From: Mesorhizobium koreense
GTDB taxonomy: Bacteria > Pseudomonadota > Alphaproteobacteria > Rhizobiales > Rhizobiaceae
Length of the DNA: 64,000 nt
Direction of reading: 5' to 3'
Assembly: GCF_031656215.1 (NCBI RefSeq)
Contig: NZ_CP134228.1
Location: 868,001-932,000, forward strand
Shown piece after piece: positions 28,058 to 37,945 of this stretch. The notes beneath the pieces are model-generated. The model made no database searches. It worked only from the letters and a program-made list of their open reading frames with translations, and was not told where the DNA came from. A program made the position numbers and the translations under genes. Numbering within the stretch: position 1 is the stretch's first letter; each line of letters begins with the position of its first letter.

Positions 28058-28645
28058 TCAATAGATGTAAGGAATGATCCGCCAGCTACGGTCGCGATAG
28101 GCACGGTACTCGTCACCGAACGCTTCTTCCATCATTCGTTCCTCCGGCCCGATGCGCGACGCGAAGAGCAGGCCGAAACCGACAAGCCCCGCCGGCCCCG
28201 CCACCCAGTTCGGCAGGAGCAGCGCCTGTGCCAATGCCATCAGCCAGAACGCCGAATACATCGGGTGGCGCAGCGTCCGATAGACCCCGCTTGTGACAAG
28301 CCTGTGGCCTTCCCGCAATTGCAGCGAAACCGACCACATCCTGCCGAGCGCCTTGTGGGTGAGGCGGAAAAGGACGACCGCGCCCACCGCTGCCAGTACA
28401 CCGAGGAGAAACGGGATCGGCTCGAGCCGATAGGAGGCGAAACGCGGCCATCCCGTCGCGACATAGATGAAGGGCACGATGCCGAGCCCGATCGTCGATA
28501 TGGCAAGCCTCAGCCGCTCCGCCATGCCCTTGGCATTACGGCTGATCCTGGTGCGCTTCGAGCGCCGTGCGAAGGGGACGCGCAGCACATACCACGTCAC
28601 CACGAGCACCGCCCAGAGTGCCTTGCCGGCGACGACGAGGCTCAC
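28058..28645 (-). CDS. Isoprenylcysteine methyltransferase-family (DUF1295/PEMT-like) membrane protein
   Basis: Integral membrane protein of 195 residues. It begins at a GTG (28645) that overlaps the stop of the preceding gene as GTGA, so the two are translationally coupled. Several membrane helices precede the SAM-binding signature HRLVTSGVYRTLRHPMYSAFWL (about 120-142) and the C-terminal RIGPEERMMEEAFGDEYRAYRDRSWRIIPYIY (an E-E...Y-x-x-Y pattern). The family includes isoprenylcysteine and phospholipid methyltransferases; the bacterial substrates are mostly unknown. Confidence 0.85.
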   Translation of the reverse strand: MSLVVAGKALWAVLVVTWYVLRVPFARRSKRTRISRNAKGMAERLRLAISTIGLGIVPFIYVATGWPRFASYRLEPIPFLLGVLAAVGAVVLFRLTHKALGRMWSVSLQLREGHRLVTSGVYRTLRHPMYSAFWLMALAQALLLPNWVAGPAGLVGFGLLFASRIGPEERMMEEAFGDEYRAYRDRSWRIIPYIY

Positions 28646-29802
28646 AATCCCAGCCTTTCGGGCGCTCCGTGTGCGGGCCAATGAGCCGCCAGTCCGCCGT
28701 GAGCCGCGATCTCGGAAAGGGGCTGGGGCCCACAGAGGATCGCATGGAAGGAATAACCCGTGCGCTTCTCCGACGCATAGACGAACTGGCGGTGCACCCG
28801 GAAGAAATTGTACTTGATCGCGCGATATGTGCTTTCGCCGAGTTGGCTTCGGAAGCGCACGTGAAGGATGCGGGGGCCGTTTCCGGCGACGATGCCGAGC
28901 GCCTTCTTCGGGTCGCTGCCGTAGAAGTTGATCGGGTCGGTCAGCGACTGCACGTCGATCCAGGTGACGGGGCTGGCGACGATGGCCGCCACCGCTTCCC
29001 GGAGCTTCGTGGCGGCCGGATGCAGCGCCACCTTGAGCAGGCTCGACCCGGTCGTCAGAAGGCCGATCTCCGCCTGGGGCCGGCTGTGCCTGAGGGCCGA
29101 TTCCAGGGCCAGTATGGCGGTGATCGCGCCGAAACTGTGCGCGGCGAGCAGGATCTCGTCCGCGTCGGTCGCCTCGATTCGCTGCCTTATATCCGCGGCT
29201 ATGAGACCGATACGTTCGCCGATGTCGGAGCTTCCGCCGCGCGCGATGTCGCGGGCGCAGGCCCAGTCGTCCATCATCAGGAGGAAATGCATTTTCAACG
29301 AGGCCAGCCACAGCGCCAGAACGAAGGCGATCAGTCCGGCGACCCAGCGGAATTCCCGATCTCCCGGCAGGAAACGAGCGACCAGGACGCCGATCAGCAA
29401 AGCGGCGAGGAGAAGCGCCACCGGATAGAGGAAGAACAGTCCGTAGCGCCAGCTCGTCCGAACGAAACGGAAGAAGGTGCCGGTAACCACGAAATCGGCG
29501 AGCGCGGCAAGCCCGGCGAGCGTACGCAGCACGCCGCCGCGCTCGGCATAGGCGTCATTCAGGTCGTCGAGGCCATAGAGAACGATTTCAGTGTCGGTCC
29601 GCCAGTCTTCACCGGAGGCATGGACGGTGAATCCGGCGGTGCTGACGCCCTCTCTTGCGAAGGCGGGTTCGCTCGTCTCGACTTTCATGTCGAACACCGG
29701 CGCGTTCTTCTTCGCCTCGCGAACGAAGCGGGCACAATGCGCCTCGACCGGGATCGGCTCGAAGCCGGGAAAGACCAGGGCGAGGCGGCGGGCGACGGTC
29801 AT
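28642..29802 (-). CDS. Membrane protein with an alpha/beta-hydrolase-like nucleophile elbow
   Basis: Protein of 386 residues. The N-terminal part (1-110) is soluble and starts ARRLALVFPGFEPI, as in a hydrolase first strand. Two hydrophobic stretches lie at about 118-145 and 155-175. Then comes ILLAAHSFGAITAILALE (about 240), which fits a G/A-H-S-x-G nucleophile elbow. The C-terminal region has RAIKYNFFRVHRQFVYASE. I infer a membrane-bound lipase/esterase-like protein of unknown substrate. It overlaps the downstream methyltransferase gene by four bases. Confidence 0.7.
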   Translation of the reverse strand: MTVARRLALVFPGFEPIPVEAHCARFVREAKKNAPVFDMKVETSEPAFAREGVSTAGFTVHASGEDWRTDTEIVLYGLDDLNDAYAERGGVLRTLAGLAALADFVVTGTFFRFVRTSWRYGLFFLYPVALLLAALLIGVLVARFLPGDREFRWVAGLIAFVLALWLASLKMHFLLMMDDWACARDIARGGSSDIGERIGLIAADIRQRIEATDADEILLAAHSFGAITAILALESALRHSRPQAEIGLLTTGSSLLKVALHPAATKLREAVAAIVASPVTWIDVQSLTDPINFYGSDPKKALGIVAGNGPRILHVRFRSQLGESTYRAIKYNFFRVHRQFVYASEKRTGYSFHAILCGPQPLSEIAAHGGLAAHWPAHGAPERLGL

Positions 29803-29811
29803 GTCTGCCTT

Positions 29812-31041
29812 TTAGCGATCACCCCGGCGATTGCGCGCGGCGAGCGTCCTCAACCTCAGCGCGTTCAGGCGGATGAAGCCTGCCGCGTCCTTCTGGTCAT
29901 AGGCGCCGCGATCGTCCTCGAAGGTGACGAGCGCGTCGGAATAGAGCGATTTCGGCGACTTGCGGCCGGTGACTATGACGTTGCCCTTGTAGAGCTTGAG
30001 ACGCACCGTTCCTTCGACCTCTTCCTGGCTCTTGTCGATCAGGGCCTGCAGCATCTCGCGCTCGGGCGAGAACCAGAAACCATTGTAGATCATCTCCGCG
30101 TAGCGCGGCATCAGCTCGTCCTTGAGGTGCGCCGCGCCGCGGTCGAGGGTGATCGATTCGATGGCGCGATGGGCGGCGATCAGGATGGTGCCGCCCGGCG
30201 TCTCGTAGACGCCGCGCGACTTCATGCCGACGAAGCGGTTTTCGACGAGGTCAAGGCGGCCGATGCCGTTGTCGCGGCCGAGATCGTTAAGCGCAGCGAG
30301 AAGGGTAGCCGGCGACATGGCCTTGCCGTTCAGCGCCACCGCGTCGCCGCGCTTGAACTCGACGGTGATCTCGGTGACCTTGTCGGGCGCATCCATCGGC
30401 GAGACGGTACGCTGATGGACGAATTCAGGTGGTTCACTCCACGGATCCTCGAGCACTTTGCCTTCGGAAGAAGAGTGCAGCAGGTTGGCGTCCACCGAGA
30501 ACGGCGCCTCGCCCTTCTTGTCCTTCGGCACCGGAATCTGGTGCGCCTCGGCGAAATTCAGGAGATCGGTGCGCGACTTGAAGGACCAGTCGCGCCATGG
30601 AGCGATCACCTTGATGTCGGGATTGAGCGCGTAGGCCGACAGTTCGAAGCGGACCTGGTCGTTGCCCTTGCCGGTTGCTCCATGGGCAATCGCGTCGGCG
30701 CCCGTCTCCTTCGCGATCTCGACCAGATGCTTGGAGATCAGCGGCCGCGCGATCGACGTGCCGAGCAGGTAGACGCCCTCGTAAAGCGCGTTGGCGCGGA
30801 ACATCGGAAAGACGAAGTCCTTCACGAATTCCTCGCGCAGATCCATGACGCGGATGTCCTTGATGCCGAGCATCTCCGCTTTCCGGCGCGCCGGCTCCAG
30901 TTCGCCGCCCTGGCCGAGGTCGGCGGTGAAGGTGACGACTTCGGCGCCAAGCTCCGTCTGCAGCCATTTCAGGATGATCGATGTATCGAGCCCCCCAGAA
31001 TAGGCGAGCACGACCTTCTTGACGTCTTTCAGCGTAGACAT
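29812..31041 (-). CDS. argG: Argininosuccinate synthase
   Basis: Enzyme of 409 residues joining citrulline and aspartate with ATP in arginine synthesis. The PP-loop is [11 protein letters not shown] (about 12-22). Further signatures are [54 protein letters not shown] and [14 protein letters not shown]. The length matches the family. A GGAAACACC leader precedes the ATG. The remaining arg genes are not in the window. Confidence 0.97.
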   Translation of the reverse strand: MSTLKDVKKVVLAYSGGLDTSIILKWLQTELGAEVVTFTADLGQGGELEPARRKAEMLGIKDIRVMDLREEFVKDFVFPMFRANALYEGVYLLGTSIARPLISKHLVEIAKETGADAIAHGATGKGNDQVRFELSAYALNPDIKVIAPWRDWSFKSRTDLLNFAEAHQIPVPKDKKGEAPFSVDANLLHSSSEGKVLEDPWSEPPEFVHQRTVSPMDAPDKVTEITVEFKRGDAVALNGKAMSPATLLAALNDLGRDNGIGRLDLVENRFVGMKSRGVYETPGGTILIAAHRAIESITLDRGAAHLKDELMPRYAEMIYNGFWFSPEREMLQALIDKSQEEVEGTVRLKLYKGNVIVTGRKSPKSLYSDALVTFEDDRGAYDQKDAAGFIRLNALRLRTLAARNRRGDR

Positions 31042-31310
31042 GGTGTTTCCGGTATTTCGGTTGGCGCGACAGGGCGGACTATGGGCGCACTCATAGCAGG
31101 AAAGCGCAGCCGGACAAGCGGGGCGGATCGCCCGATGAATCGCCCGTCATCCTCATGGCCCGGACGATTGGTCGCATGAAGCGGAAATTGCATGGCCGGG
31201 CAACCAAAGTTTCAATGGGCACTCGCCTCATTCTGTGCAATGGAGACCGCGGCCATCCGGCCGTGCAAGCCATGCAAAGCCGTACAGGAACATCATTACA
31301 GGGACATATC

Positions 31311-32579
31311 ATGACCGAAGACAGCAGCCTTCTCGACAGCGCGCTCGTTCGTCTCGACGAAGCCGCGCGCCACATCAATGTCGATGCCGATGTGATCGAG
31401 AAGCTGAAATATCCGCGCGAAACGACCAAGGCGCGGCTGATGATCCGCATGGACGACGGCTCGCGGAAATCGTTCCTCGCCTGGCGGTGCCGTTATGACG
31501 ATACGCGCGGGCCGACCAAGGGCGGCATCCGTTTCCACCCCAGCACGACGGCCGACGAGGTGGAGATGCTGGCGTTCTGGATGACGTTCAAATGCGCCGT
31601 GATGAATCTTCCCTATGGGGGCGGCAAGGGCGCCGTACAGGTCGACCCGCGCAAGCTTTCCAAGGCGGAATTGGAACGCCTGTCGCGCGCTTACATCCAG
31701 GCCTTTTCCCGCATTATCGGGCCCGACCGGGATATCCCGGCCCCCGACGTCTATACCAACGCCATGATCATGGGCTGGATGGCGGATGAATACAGCCAGA
31801 TCGTGGGCAGCGCCTCGCCGGCGGTCATCACCGGCAAGCCGCTGGCGCTCGGCGGTTCGGTCGGCCGCGGCGACGCCACCGCGCGCGGCGGTTATTACCT
31901 GGTGCGCCATCTGGCCGAGGAACTCGGCCTGCGGGGAAAGCTGCGCGTCGCCATTCAGGGCTTCGGCAATGCCGGCCAGTATATCGCGTCCCTGTTCGAG
32001 GCGGATGGCCACAGCATCGTCGCGGTATCGGATTCGGGTGGCGCGGTACAGTCGGCGAACGGCCTTTCGCTCGACGCCTTGCTGGCGGCCAAGCAGGCTA
32101 ACAATTCCGTCATCGCCACCATCGGCAAGAACGGGCACGAGGCGCTGAGCGCCGACCGGCTGGTGGGGGTCGAATGCGACATCCTGGTTCCCGCGGCGCT
32201 CGAGAACATGATCGACGCGGACAATGCCGACACGGTCAAGGCCCGCGTCGTGCTCGAGCTCGCCAACGGGCCCGTCACCCATGACGCCGACGATATTCTC
32301 GCCAAGCGCGATATCGTCGTGCTGCCGGACATCCTGGCCAATGCGGGCGGCGTCACCGTCTCCTATTTCGAGTGGGTCCAGAACAAGCAGGGCTATTACT
32401 GGGAATTGCAGGAAATCCACGACAGGCTGCGCACCATCATGGAGCGCGAGGGTCGCGGGATATGGGAACTTGCCGCCAAGCGCGGGATCACCATGCGCAC
32501 CGCCGCCTATGTCCACGCGCTCAGCCGGCTTGCCGAAGCCATCGAGGCGCATGGAACGCAAAGCTATTTCGATAGCTGA
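31311..32579 (+). CDS. Glu/Leu/Phe/Val dehydrogenase (glutamate dehydrogenase type)
   Basis: Protein of 422 residues from the ATG at 31311 (start MTEDSSLLDSALVRLDEAA). The catalytic domain has TKGGIRFHPSTTADEVEMLAFWMTFKCAVMNLPYGGGKGAV, in which Lys and the GGGKG loop bind the substrate. DIPAPDVYTNAMIMGWMADEYS and ITGKPLALGGSVGRGDATARG are also conserved. The NAD(P) Rossmann domain shows VAIQGFGNAGQYIASL. The family interconverts an amino acid and its 2-oxo acid; size and motifs favour glutamate, but the coenzyme cannot be fixed from sequence. A longer open frame upstream looks spurious. Confidence 0.93.
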   Translation: MTEDSSLLDSALVRLDEAARHINVDADVIEKLKYPRETTKARLMIRMDDGSRKSFLAWRCRYDDTRGPTKGGIRFHPSTTADEVEMLAFWMTFKCAVMNLPYGGGKGAVQVDPRKLSKAELERLSRAYIQAFSRIIGPDRDIPAPDVYTNAMIMGWMADEYSQIVGSASPAVITGKPLALGGSVGRGDATARGGYYLVRHLAEELGLRGKLRVAIQGFGNAGQYIASLFEADGHSIVAVSDSGGAVQSANGLSLDALLAAKQANNSVIATIGKNGHEALSADRLVGVECDILVPAALENMIDADNADTVKARVVLELANGPVTHDADDILAKRDIVVLPDILANAGGVTVSYFEWVQNKQGYYWELQEIHDRLRTIMEREGRGIWELAAKRGITMRTAAYVHALSRLAEAIEAHGTQSYFDS

Positions 32580-32656
32580 AGCGGCCTGCTAGAAGATTTC
32601 CGCGTGGAGGCGCCGCGCCGGCGGCGCCTTCGTGAAAGAAAGGCCGGATCGTTTTC

Positions 32657-33304
32657 ATGTCCTTCGTTCCCGATCTTTCGGTGCTGATCCAGTTCGCCGT
32701 GGCGACGTTCATCCTGGCGATCACGCCGGGGCCGGACATGACGCTCTTCGTCGGCCGCGCGCTTTCGGAGGGCCGTGCCGCGGGGTTGGCGTGCATGGCC
32801 GGGGCGCTGAGTGGCTGCGTCATCCACACGACGATGGTGGCAGTCGGTCTCTCGGCACTGATCGTGGCTTCGCCGGAAGCTTTCCTGGTGCTGAAGGTCT
32901 GCGGCGCCGGCTATCTGATCTGGCTTGCCTTCAATGCGATCCGGCACGGTTCGGCGTTCAAGCCCGAGAAAGAGGCCGGCGGCTCGTCCCATTCGCTCTT
33001 CCGCAACTGGGCGAAAGGCGTCGGGATCAACCTGCTCAACCCGAAGATCATCCTGTTCTTCATGACCTTCCTGCCGCAATTCGTGTCGGCCCACGATCCG
33101 CACGCGCCCGGCAAGCTGTTCTTCCTGGGGTTGCTGTTCATCGTGCTGTCGGTGCCGATCACTATCCCGATGGTGCTGGCGGCGGACGGCTTCGCCTCGC
33201 TCCTCAAGAAAAGTCCGCGCGTCACGCGCATGACCGATTATCTCTTCGCCGGTGTCTTCTCGGCTTTCGCGCTGAAAATACTTTCCGCCCACGCCCGGTC
33301 GTGA
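32657..33304 (+). CDS. LysE-family amino-acid/metabolite exporter
   Basis: Membrane protein of 215 residues in the LysE/RhtB family. Six hydrophobic segments are seen. The N-terminal ITPGPDMTLFVGRALSEGRAAG is the family signature, and WAKGVGINLLNPKIILFFMTFLPQFV the second conserved block. It would export an amino acid or related compound. It follows the dehydrogenase gene after 77 bases, so a shared role in amino-acid balance is possible. Confidence 0.9.
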   Translation: MSFVPDLSVLIQFAVATFILAITPGPDMTLFVGRALSEGRAAGLACMAGALSGCVIHTTMVAVGLSALIVASPEAFLVLKVCGAGYLIWLAFNAIRHGSAFKPEKEAGGSSHSLFRNWAKGVGINLLNPKIILFFMTFLPQFVSAHDPHAPGKLFFLGLLFIVLSVPITIPMVLAADGFASLLKKSPRVTRMTDYLFAGVFSAFALKILSAHARS

Positions 33305-33516
33305 ACGCAACGCCGCCATGGCGGCAGACAAAAAGGCCCGGTCATCGGATCGAGTTCATCGGTCTCGGTCCAGATCGGACTGGCACACTCGGCTCGTCGC
33401 AGGCAGTCGCGATCGCCATATCGCAGTGACCATGGGAATTCTGGTGCCGACGCAAGTCGGACGATTTTGGACCGCTCCTGTTCAGGCCGCCGCCGCTGAA
33501 AGCGAGTTGAAAGCTT

Positions 33517-33559
33517 GCCGGCGTATCAATGTCTTCACGGCTGCAAGCCGTACGCCGGC
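33517..33559 (+). promoter_or_regulatory. Nested stem-loop in the leader of the SsuABC-like operon
   Basis: The outer stem GCCGGCGT (33517-33524) pairs with ACGCCGGC (33552-33559). Inside it ACGGCT-gca-AGCCGT forms a second perfect hairpin, separated on one side by an internal loop. It lies 60 bases before the GTG start of the binding-protein gene. It does not match a TPP, guanidine or other riboswitch core that I know. The rest of the 315-base gap shows nothing else. Confidence 0.45.
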
Positions 33560-33619
33560 GATACCGGCAGGAGGAGATGCGGCGATACTCAGGCACGCCG
33601 CCCTAAAGGAGGAAACCAA

Positions 33620-34654
33620 GTGACCCGTTTCATTTCGAAAAATATTTTGCGCGCAACCACCATTGCGCTCGCCATGGGCGCCGCCATAGGCGCAACAACG
33701 GCTTCCGCCGCAGACAAGATCACCATTATCGTCGGCGGCATCGAAAAGCAGATCTACCTGCCGGTCGTCCTCACCCAGCAGCTCGGCTATTTCAAGGACG
33801 AGGGGCTGGATGTCGAACTGCTCAACACGCGAGCCGGCGTCGAGGCCGAGAACGAGCTTCTCGCAGGCGCGGTCCAGGGGGTCGTCGGCTTCTACGACCA
33901 TACGATCGACCTGCAGTCGAAGGGCAAGTACATCGAATCGATCGTTCAGTTCAGCCAGGCTCCGGGCGAGGTCGAACTCGTCTCCTCGAAACATCCGGAG
34001 GTCAAGTCGCCGGCCGACTTCAAAGGGAAGACGCTCGGCGTCACCGGGCTCGGCTCCTCGACCGATTTCCTCACCCAGTATCTGGCGGTGCGCGCGAACC
34101 TCAAGCCCGGGGACTACTCGCTCCTGCCGGTCGGCGCAGGCAATACCTTCATTGCCGCGATCACCCAAAACCAGATCCAGGCGGGCATGACGACCGAACC
34201 GACGATCAGTCGCCTCCTGAAAACCGGCGAGGCCGAGGTTCTCGTCGATATGCGCACGCCCGAAAAGACGACGGCCGCGCTCGGCGGACCTTATCCGGCC
34301 GCTTCCTTCTACGTTCAGTCGAACTGGGCGACCAGCCACAAGGAGGAGCTCCAGAAACTCGCTGACGCCATGGTCAAGACGATGCACTACATCGCCACGC
34401 ATTCGGCCGAGGAGATCGCCGACAAAATGCCGAAGGACTATTACGCCGGCGACAAGGCGCTTTACGTGAAGGGCCTCGCCGGAGGCAAGGCCATGTTCAC
34501 ACCGGACGGCCGCATGCCGGCCAACGGCCCCGAAACGGTGCTGAAGGTGCAGGCCACCTTCAACAAGACCGTAAAGGGCAAGCAGATCGATCTCTCCAAG
34601 ACCTATACGACCGCGTTCGTGGACGCCGCGAACAAGAAGCTGAGCTCGAACTAA
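33620..34654 (+). CDS. ABC transporter substrate-binding protein (NMT1/SsuA/TauA type)
   Basis: Periplasmic binding protein of 344 residues. The GTG at 33620 is set by AAAGGAGGAAACC and gives a clear signal peptide (ILRATTIALAMGAAIGATTASA). The mature protein has LPVVLTQQLGYFKDEGLDVELLNTRAG and KGKTLGVTGLGSSTDFLTQYLA, the pattern of nitrate/sulfonate/taurine/pyrimidine-precursor binders. The ligand cannot be told from sequence. The ATPase and permease genes follow in the same direction. Confidence 0.88.
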   Translation: MTRFISKNILRATTIALAMGAAIGATTASAADKITIIVGGIEKQIYLPVVLTQQLGYFKDEGLDVELLNTRAGVEAENELLAGAVQGVVGFYDHTIDLQSKGKYIESIVQFSQAPGEVELVSSKHPEVKSPADFKGKTLGVTGLGSSTDFLTQYLAVRANLKPGDYSLLPVGAGNTFIAAITQNQIQAGMTTEPTISRLLKTGEAEVLVDMRTPEKTTAALGGPYPAASFYVQSNWATSHKEELQKLADAMVKTMHYIATHSAEEIADKMPKDYYAGDKALYVKGLAGGKAMFTPDGRMPANGPETVLKVQATFNKTVKGKQIDLSKTYTTAFVDAANKKLSSN

Positions 34655-34790
34655 AGAGCTTCCCGGGGAGCCCGGCAACGTCGCCGGGGTCCCCGGAGCA
34701 TGGATATAGGTGGAGCCCGTTGAATGTGGGCAGGCAAATGGCCTGCGCCCCGGCGGAGGTTATTTCCACGCCAAATCACCGGAGAGAATC

Positions 34791-35645
34791 ATGAACGTAC
34801 AGACCGTTGCTACACGGAAAGTGACGCCGGATGCTTCGGCCAAGGATGCGGCGATCGCGATCGACGACGTGACCTTGCGCTTCACCACGCCGGATGGCCA
34901 CATGATGACGGCGCTCCGCGATTTCACCATGACGGTGGCCCGGGGGGAGTTCGCCTGTGTCGTGGGCCCGACGGGATGCGGCAAGTCGACGACGCTTAAC
35001 CTCGTCACCAGCCTTCTGAAGCCCACCACGGGCACAGTCCGTGTCATGGGTGAGCCCGTCGAGGGTATCAGCCCCGATATCGGCTTCGTTTTCCAGGCGG
35101 ACGCGCTCTTCCCCTGGCGAAACGTCATCGACAATGTCGCGGTGGGACCGATCTATCGTGGCGTGCCCAGGAGCGAGGCCTATCGGCGAGCGCGCGACTG
35201 GATCGCGCGCGTCGGCCTTGCCCGCTTCGAAACGCATTATCCGCACCAGCTTTCGGGCGGCATGAGGAAGCGCGTTGCCCTGGCGCAAACGTTCATAAAC
35301 CAACCGAAGATCCTCTTGATGGACGAGCCCTTCAGTGCGCTCGACGTGCAGACGCGCGCGCTGATGCAGGACGAATTGCTGAAATTGTGGACGGATCTCA
35401 AATCGTCGGTCGTCTTCGTGACGCACGATCTCGAAGAAGCGATCGCGCTTGCCGACAAGGTCTACGTGCTGACCGCCGGCCCGGGAACCGTCAAGAGCGT
35501 CTATCAGATCGACCTGCCGCGCCCGCGTGTCATGGCCGATATCCGTTACGATGCCCAGTTCGTCGAAATCGCCCGGATCATCTGGAACGATCTGCGCGAA
35601 GAAGTCCAGATCGGCCAGAGCCGCACGCTCGCGTCGGGTCATTGA
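34791..35645 (+). CDS. ABC transporter ATP-binding protein (SsuB/TauB type)
   Basis: ATPase of 284 residues from the ATG at 34791 (GGAGAGAATC upstream). It shows Walker A VGPTGCGKST (about 61), Q-loop GFVFQADALFPWRNV, signature LSGGMRKRVALAQ, Walker B ILLMDEPFSALDV and H-loop FVTHDLEEAIALADKVYVLT. The FPWRNV and EEAIALADKV features are typical of the nitrate/sulfonate/bicarbonate branch. It works with the permease that starts 11 bases downstream. Confidence 0.92.
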   Translation: MNVQTVATRKVTPDASAKDAAIAIDDVTLRFTTPDGHMMTALRDFTMTVARGEFACVVGPTGCGKSTTLNLVTSLLKPTTGTVRVMGEPVEGISPDIGFVFQADALFPWRNVIDNVAVGPIYRGVPRSEAYRRARDWIARVGLARFETHYPHQLSGGMRKRVALAQTFINQPKILLMDEPFSALDVQTRALMQDELLKLWTDLKSSVVFVTHDLEEAIALADKVYVLTAGPGTVKSVYQIDLPRPRVMADIRYDAQFVEIARIIWNDLREEVQIGQSRTLASGH

Positions 35646-35656
35646 GGAGGCATCTC

Positions 35657-36535
35657 ATGGCTTTAGTTTCTCCTACCGAAACCGCCGGTTCGGCACGCGA
35701 CGCGGCGATCGCGTCAGCGGAGCTGAGCGTCAGGGCGCGTGCCCGCCGGCGCTATGCGCTCGTCATCACGCTTCGGCTGGCGCTGCTGATCGTTTTCCTG
35801 GGCCTCTGGGAACTGGGCGCCGATAGCGGCGTCATCGATCCCTTCTTCTTCTCCAGTCCTTCCGGGATCGGGAAGCAGATATGGTCCTGGATCACGGAGG
35901 GAACGTCGCAGGGTCCGCTCTGGGAGCAGATCTACGTGACGCTGGAAGAGACGTTCATCGGCTTCTTCATCGGTGCCGTCTGCGGTGTGATCGCCGGCAT
36001 CATTCTCGGCCGTAACCGGCTGCTCGCCGACGTCTTCTCGATCTACATCAAGATCGCCAATTCGGTGCCCCGCGTCGTTCTCGGTTCCGTCTTCATCATC
36101 GCGCTCGGCCTCGGCATGGCCTCGAAAGTGGCGCTGGCCTTCGTGATGGTGTTCTTCGTCGTCTTCGCCAATGCCTTCCAGGGCGTACGCGAGGCCGACC
36201 GCGCCATGATCGCCAATGCGCAGATCCTCGGCGCTTCGCCCTACCAGATCACGCGCACCGTCATCATCCCCTCGGCGATGAGCTGGATTCTGGCGAGCCT
36301 GCATGTCTCCTTCGGCTTCGCTCTAGTCGGCGCCGTCGTCGGCGAGTTCCTCGGCGCCAAGAAGGGCATGGGGCTGCTGATCTCGACGGCGCAGGGCGCC
36401 TTCAACGCCAACGGCGTCTTCTCCGCCATGATCATCCTGGCGGTGATGGCGCTGGTCGTCGAGTTCGTGATCACGCAGATCGAAAACCGCCTGGCGAAAT
36501 GGCGGCCGCCATCCTTCAACGAACAGGGAACCTGA
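35657..36535 (+). CDS. ABC transporter permease (SsuC/TauC type)
   Basis: Membrane permease of 292 residues from the ATG at 35657, after GAGGAGGCATCTC. Six or so membrane segments are present (first at about 35-52). The cytoplasmic EAA-type loop (MIANAQILGASPYQITRTVIIPSAMSWI) and the C-terminal GMGLLISTAQGAFNANGVFSAM match BPD_transp_1 permeases of the nitrate/sulfonate family. It completes the three-gene importer; the stop is directly followed by the convergent kinase gene. Confidence 0.92.
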   Translation: MALVSPTETAGSARDAAIASAELSVRARARRRYALVITLRLALLIVFLGLWELGADSGVIDPFFFSSPSGIGKQIWSWITEGTSQGPLWEQIYVTLEETFIGFFIGAVCGVIAGIILGRNRLLADVFSIYIKIANSVPRVVLGSVFIIALGLGMASKVALAFVMVFFVVFANAFQGVREADRAMIANAQILGASPYQITRTVIIPSAMSWILASLHVSFGFALVGAVVGEFLGAKKGMGLLISTAQGAFNANGVFSAMIILAVMALVVEFVITQIENRLAKWRPPSFNEQGT

Positions 36536-37945
36536 TCAGTCTGATCTTTGCCTGTCCTGCGCGAGCGGCAGGTGGACTTCGACCAGCAATCCGCCGGCCA
36601 CGCTGTCCGAAAGGGCAACGCGGCCGCCGGTGTTTTCGGCCACCTCGCGCACGATCGCCAATCCCAGCCCGCTGCCGTCACCCTGCGTTCCATCGATGCG
36701 ATAGAAGCGTTCGAACACCTGTTCGCGCTTTTCAGCCGGAATGCCCGGCCCGTCGTCGGAGACCGCCAGCACCGCGGCGTCGCCGACGGCGCGCACTTCC
36801 ACGGTGACGTTGCCGCCGGCCGGCGTGTAGCGCAGCGCATTATCGACGAGGTTGACGATCATCTCGCGCAGCATCGTTCCGTCGCCGATCACCGGCGCGG
36901 CACCGGGAGCCTCCAGCCCGAGGTCGATGCGCCGATCGAGCGCCATCGGCGCGCATTCTTCCAGCACGCGGCGCGCGTCGTCCGCGAGATCGACACGATC
37001 GGCGCGCGGCCGCCGGCTGCCCGGTTCGGCTCGCGACAGGGTGAGCAACTGTCCGGCCAGCCTTGCAAGGCGTCCGGCACTCGCCTGCAACGCGATGAGT
37101 GCTTCCTCGCGCGCCTGCGTTCCGGTCTCGCGCAGCGCAAACGCGGCTTGTGTCGAAAGCAGCGCCAGCGGCGTGCGCAACTGGTGGGCCGCGTTGGCGA
37201 TGAAGCGGCGTTGCGCGGCCATTTGCGCCCGCACGCGTTCCATGTAGGCGTTAAGCGCCTCGATCAGCGGCCGAATTTCACTCTGTGCGCCGGCCACCGA
37301 GATCGGCTCGAGATCGGCCTTGTCGCGAAACCGCACCGCATTGCGCAGCGCAAGCAGCGGCCGCAGGCCGCGATGAAGGCCGATCAATACGAAAATGGCG
37401 GCGAGCGCGACGAGGGCAAATTGCTGGGCGAAAGCCGTTGCCCATAGCCGCCGCACCATCGAGGCATGGCCGGCCAGCGTTACGCCGAGTGTCACCGTAA
37501 TCGGCGAATCCGCGCCTGCTCCGACAATGGGATGGGTGAGCGACAGCAGCCGCAGCCTCTCATTCCGATAATCGGCCCCGATGCCGGTACGCACGTTCCT
37601 TGGCGCCGTCGGCATGTCGGGATATCCCGTCAGCAGCCGTCCTTGCGCCGTCACCACTTGATAGTAGACGCTGTCGTGGTCGCCGGTATCGAACATCTCG
37701 ATGGCGGCAGGCGGGACAGTGGCGTCCAGCACGCCGTCGATCACCGCCACCTGCTCGGCGATCGCGCGTGCGGAGCCGACCAGCATGCGGTCGGTCACCA
37801 GATCGGCCGTGGCCACCGCATTGCTGTGGCTGGTCCAAAGATTGACGGTGGCAAGCCCGGCCATCGGCAATACCACCCACGCCAGTAGCAGCAAGCGAAG
37901 GCTTCCGGGTTGCCGCGCCCCGGGCATGCCCGACTTACGCTTCAT
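36536..37945 (-). CDS. Sensor histidine kinase with 2CSK_N domain (TctE/QseC-like)
   Basis: Membrane kinase of 469 residues from the ATG at 37945, overlapping the regulator gene by 11 bases. Order: first membrane helix (about 16-38), periplasmic 2CSK_N-type sensor (about 40-175), second helix (about 180-200), HAMP-like linker, phosphoacceptor box FIANAAHQLRTPLALLSTQAA (about 260), N-box MIVNLVDNALRYTPAGG, and the G-boxes VSDDGPGIP and GSGLGLAIVREV. TctE-type kinases usually control carboxylate or metal-linked transport. Here the convergent ABC importer is a candidate target, by position only. Confidence 0.9.
   Translation of the reverse strand: MKRKSGMPGARQPGSLRLLLLAWVVLPMAGLATVNLWTSHSNAVATADLVTDRMLVGSARAIAEQVAVIDGVLDATVPPAAIEMFDTGDHDSVYYQVVTAQGRLLTGYPDMPTAPRNVRTGIGADYRNERLRLLSLTHPIVGAGADSPITVTLGVTLAGHASMVRRLWATAFAQQFALVALAAIFVLIGLHRGLRPLLALRNAVRFRDKADLEPISVAGAQSEIRPLIEALNAYMERVRAQMAAQRRFIANAAHQLRTPLALLSTQAAFALRETGTQAREEALIALQASAGRLARLAGQLLTLSRAEPGSRRPRADRVDLADDARRVLEECAPMALDRRIDLGLEAPGAAPVIGDGTMLREMIVNLVDNALRYTPAGGNVTVEVRAVGDAAVLAVSDDGPGIPAEKREQVFERFYRIDGTQGDGSGLGLAIVREVAENTGGRVALSDSVAGGLLVEVHLPLAQDRQRSD

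Noticed and set aside
28567-31179. 870-residue plus-strand frame opposite argG and two other genes
   Set aside because: It is a shadow of clear minus-strand genes, without motifs or a ribosome-binding site.
33305-33619. TPP or guanidine riboswitch before the ABC transporter operon
   Set aside because: The conserved cores (CTGAGA and ACCTGATCTGG for TPP; ACGR loops for guanidine-II) are absent.
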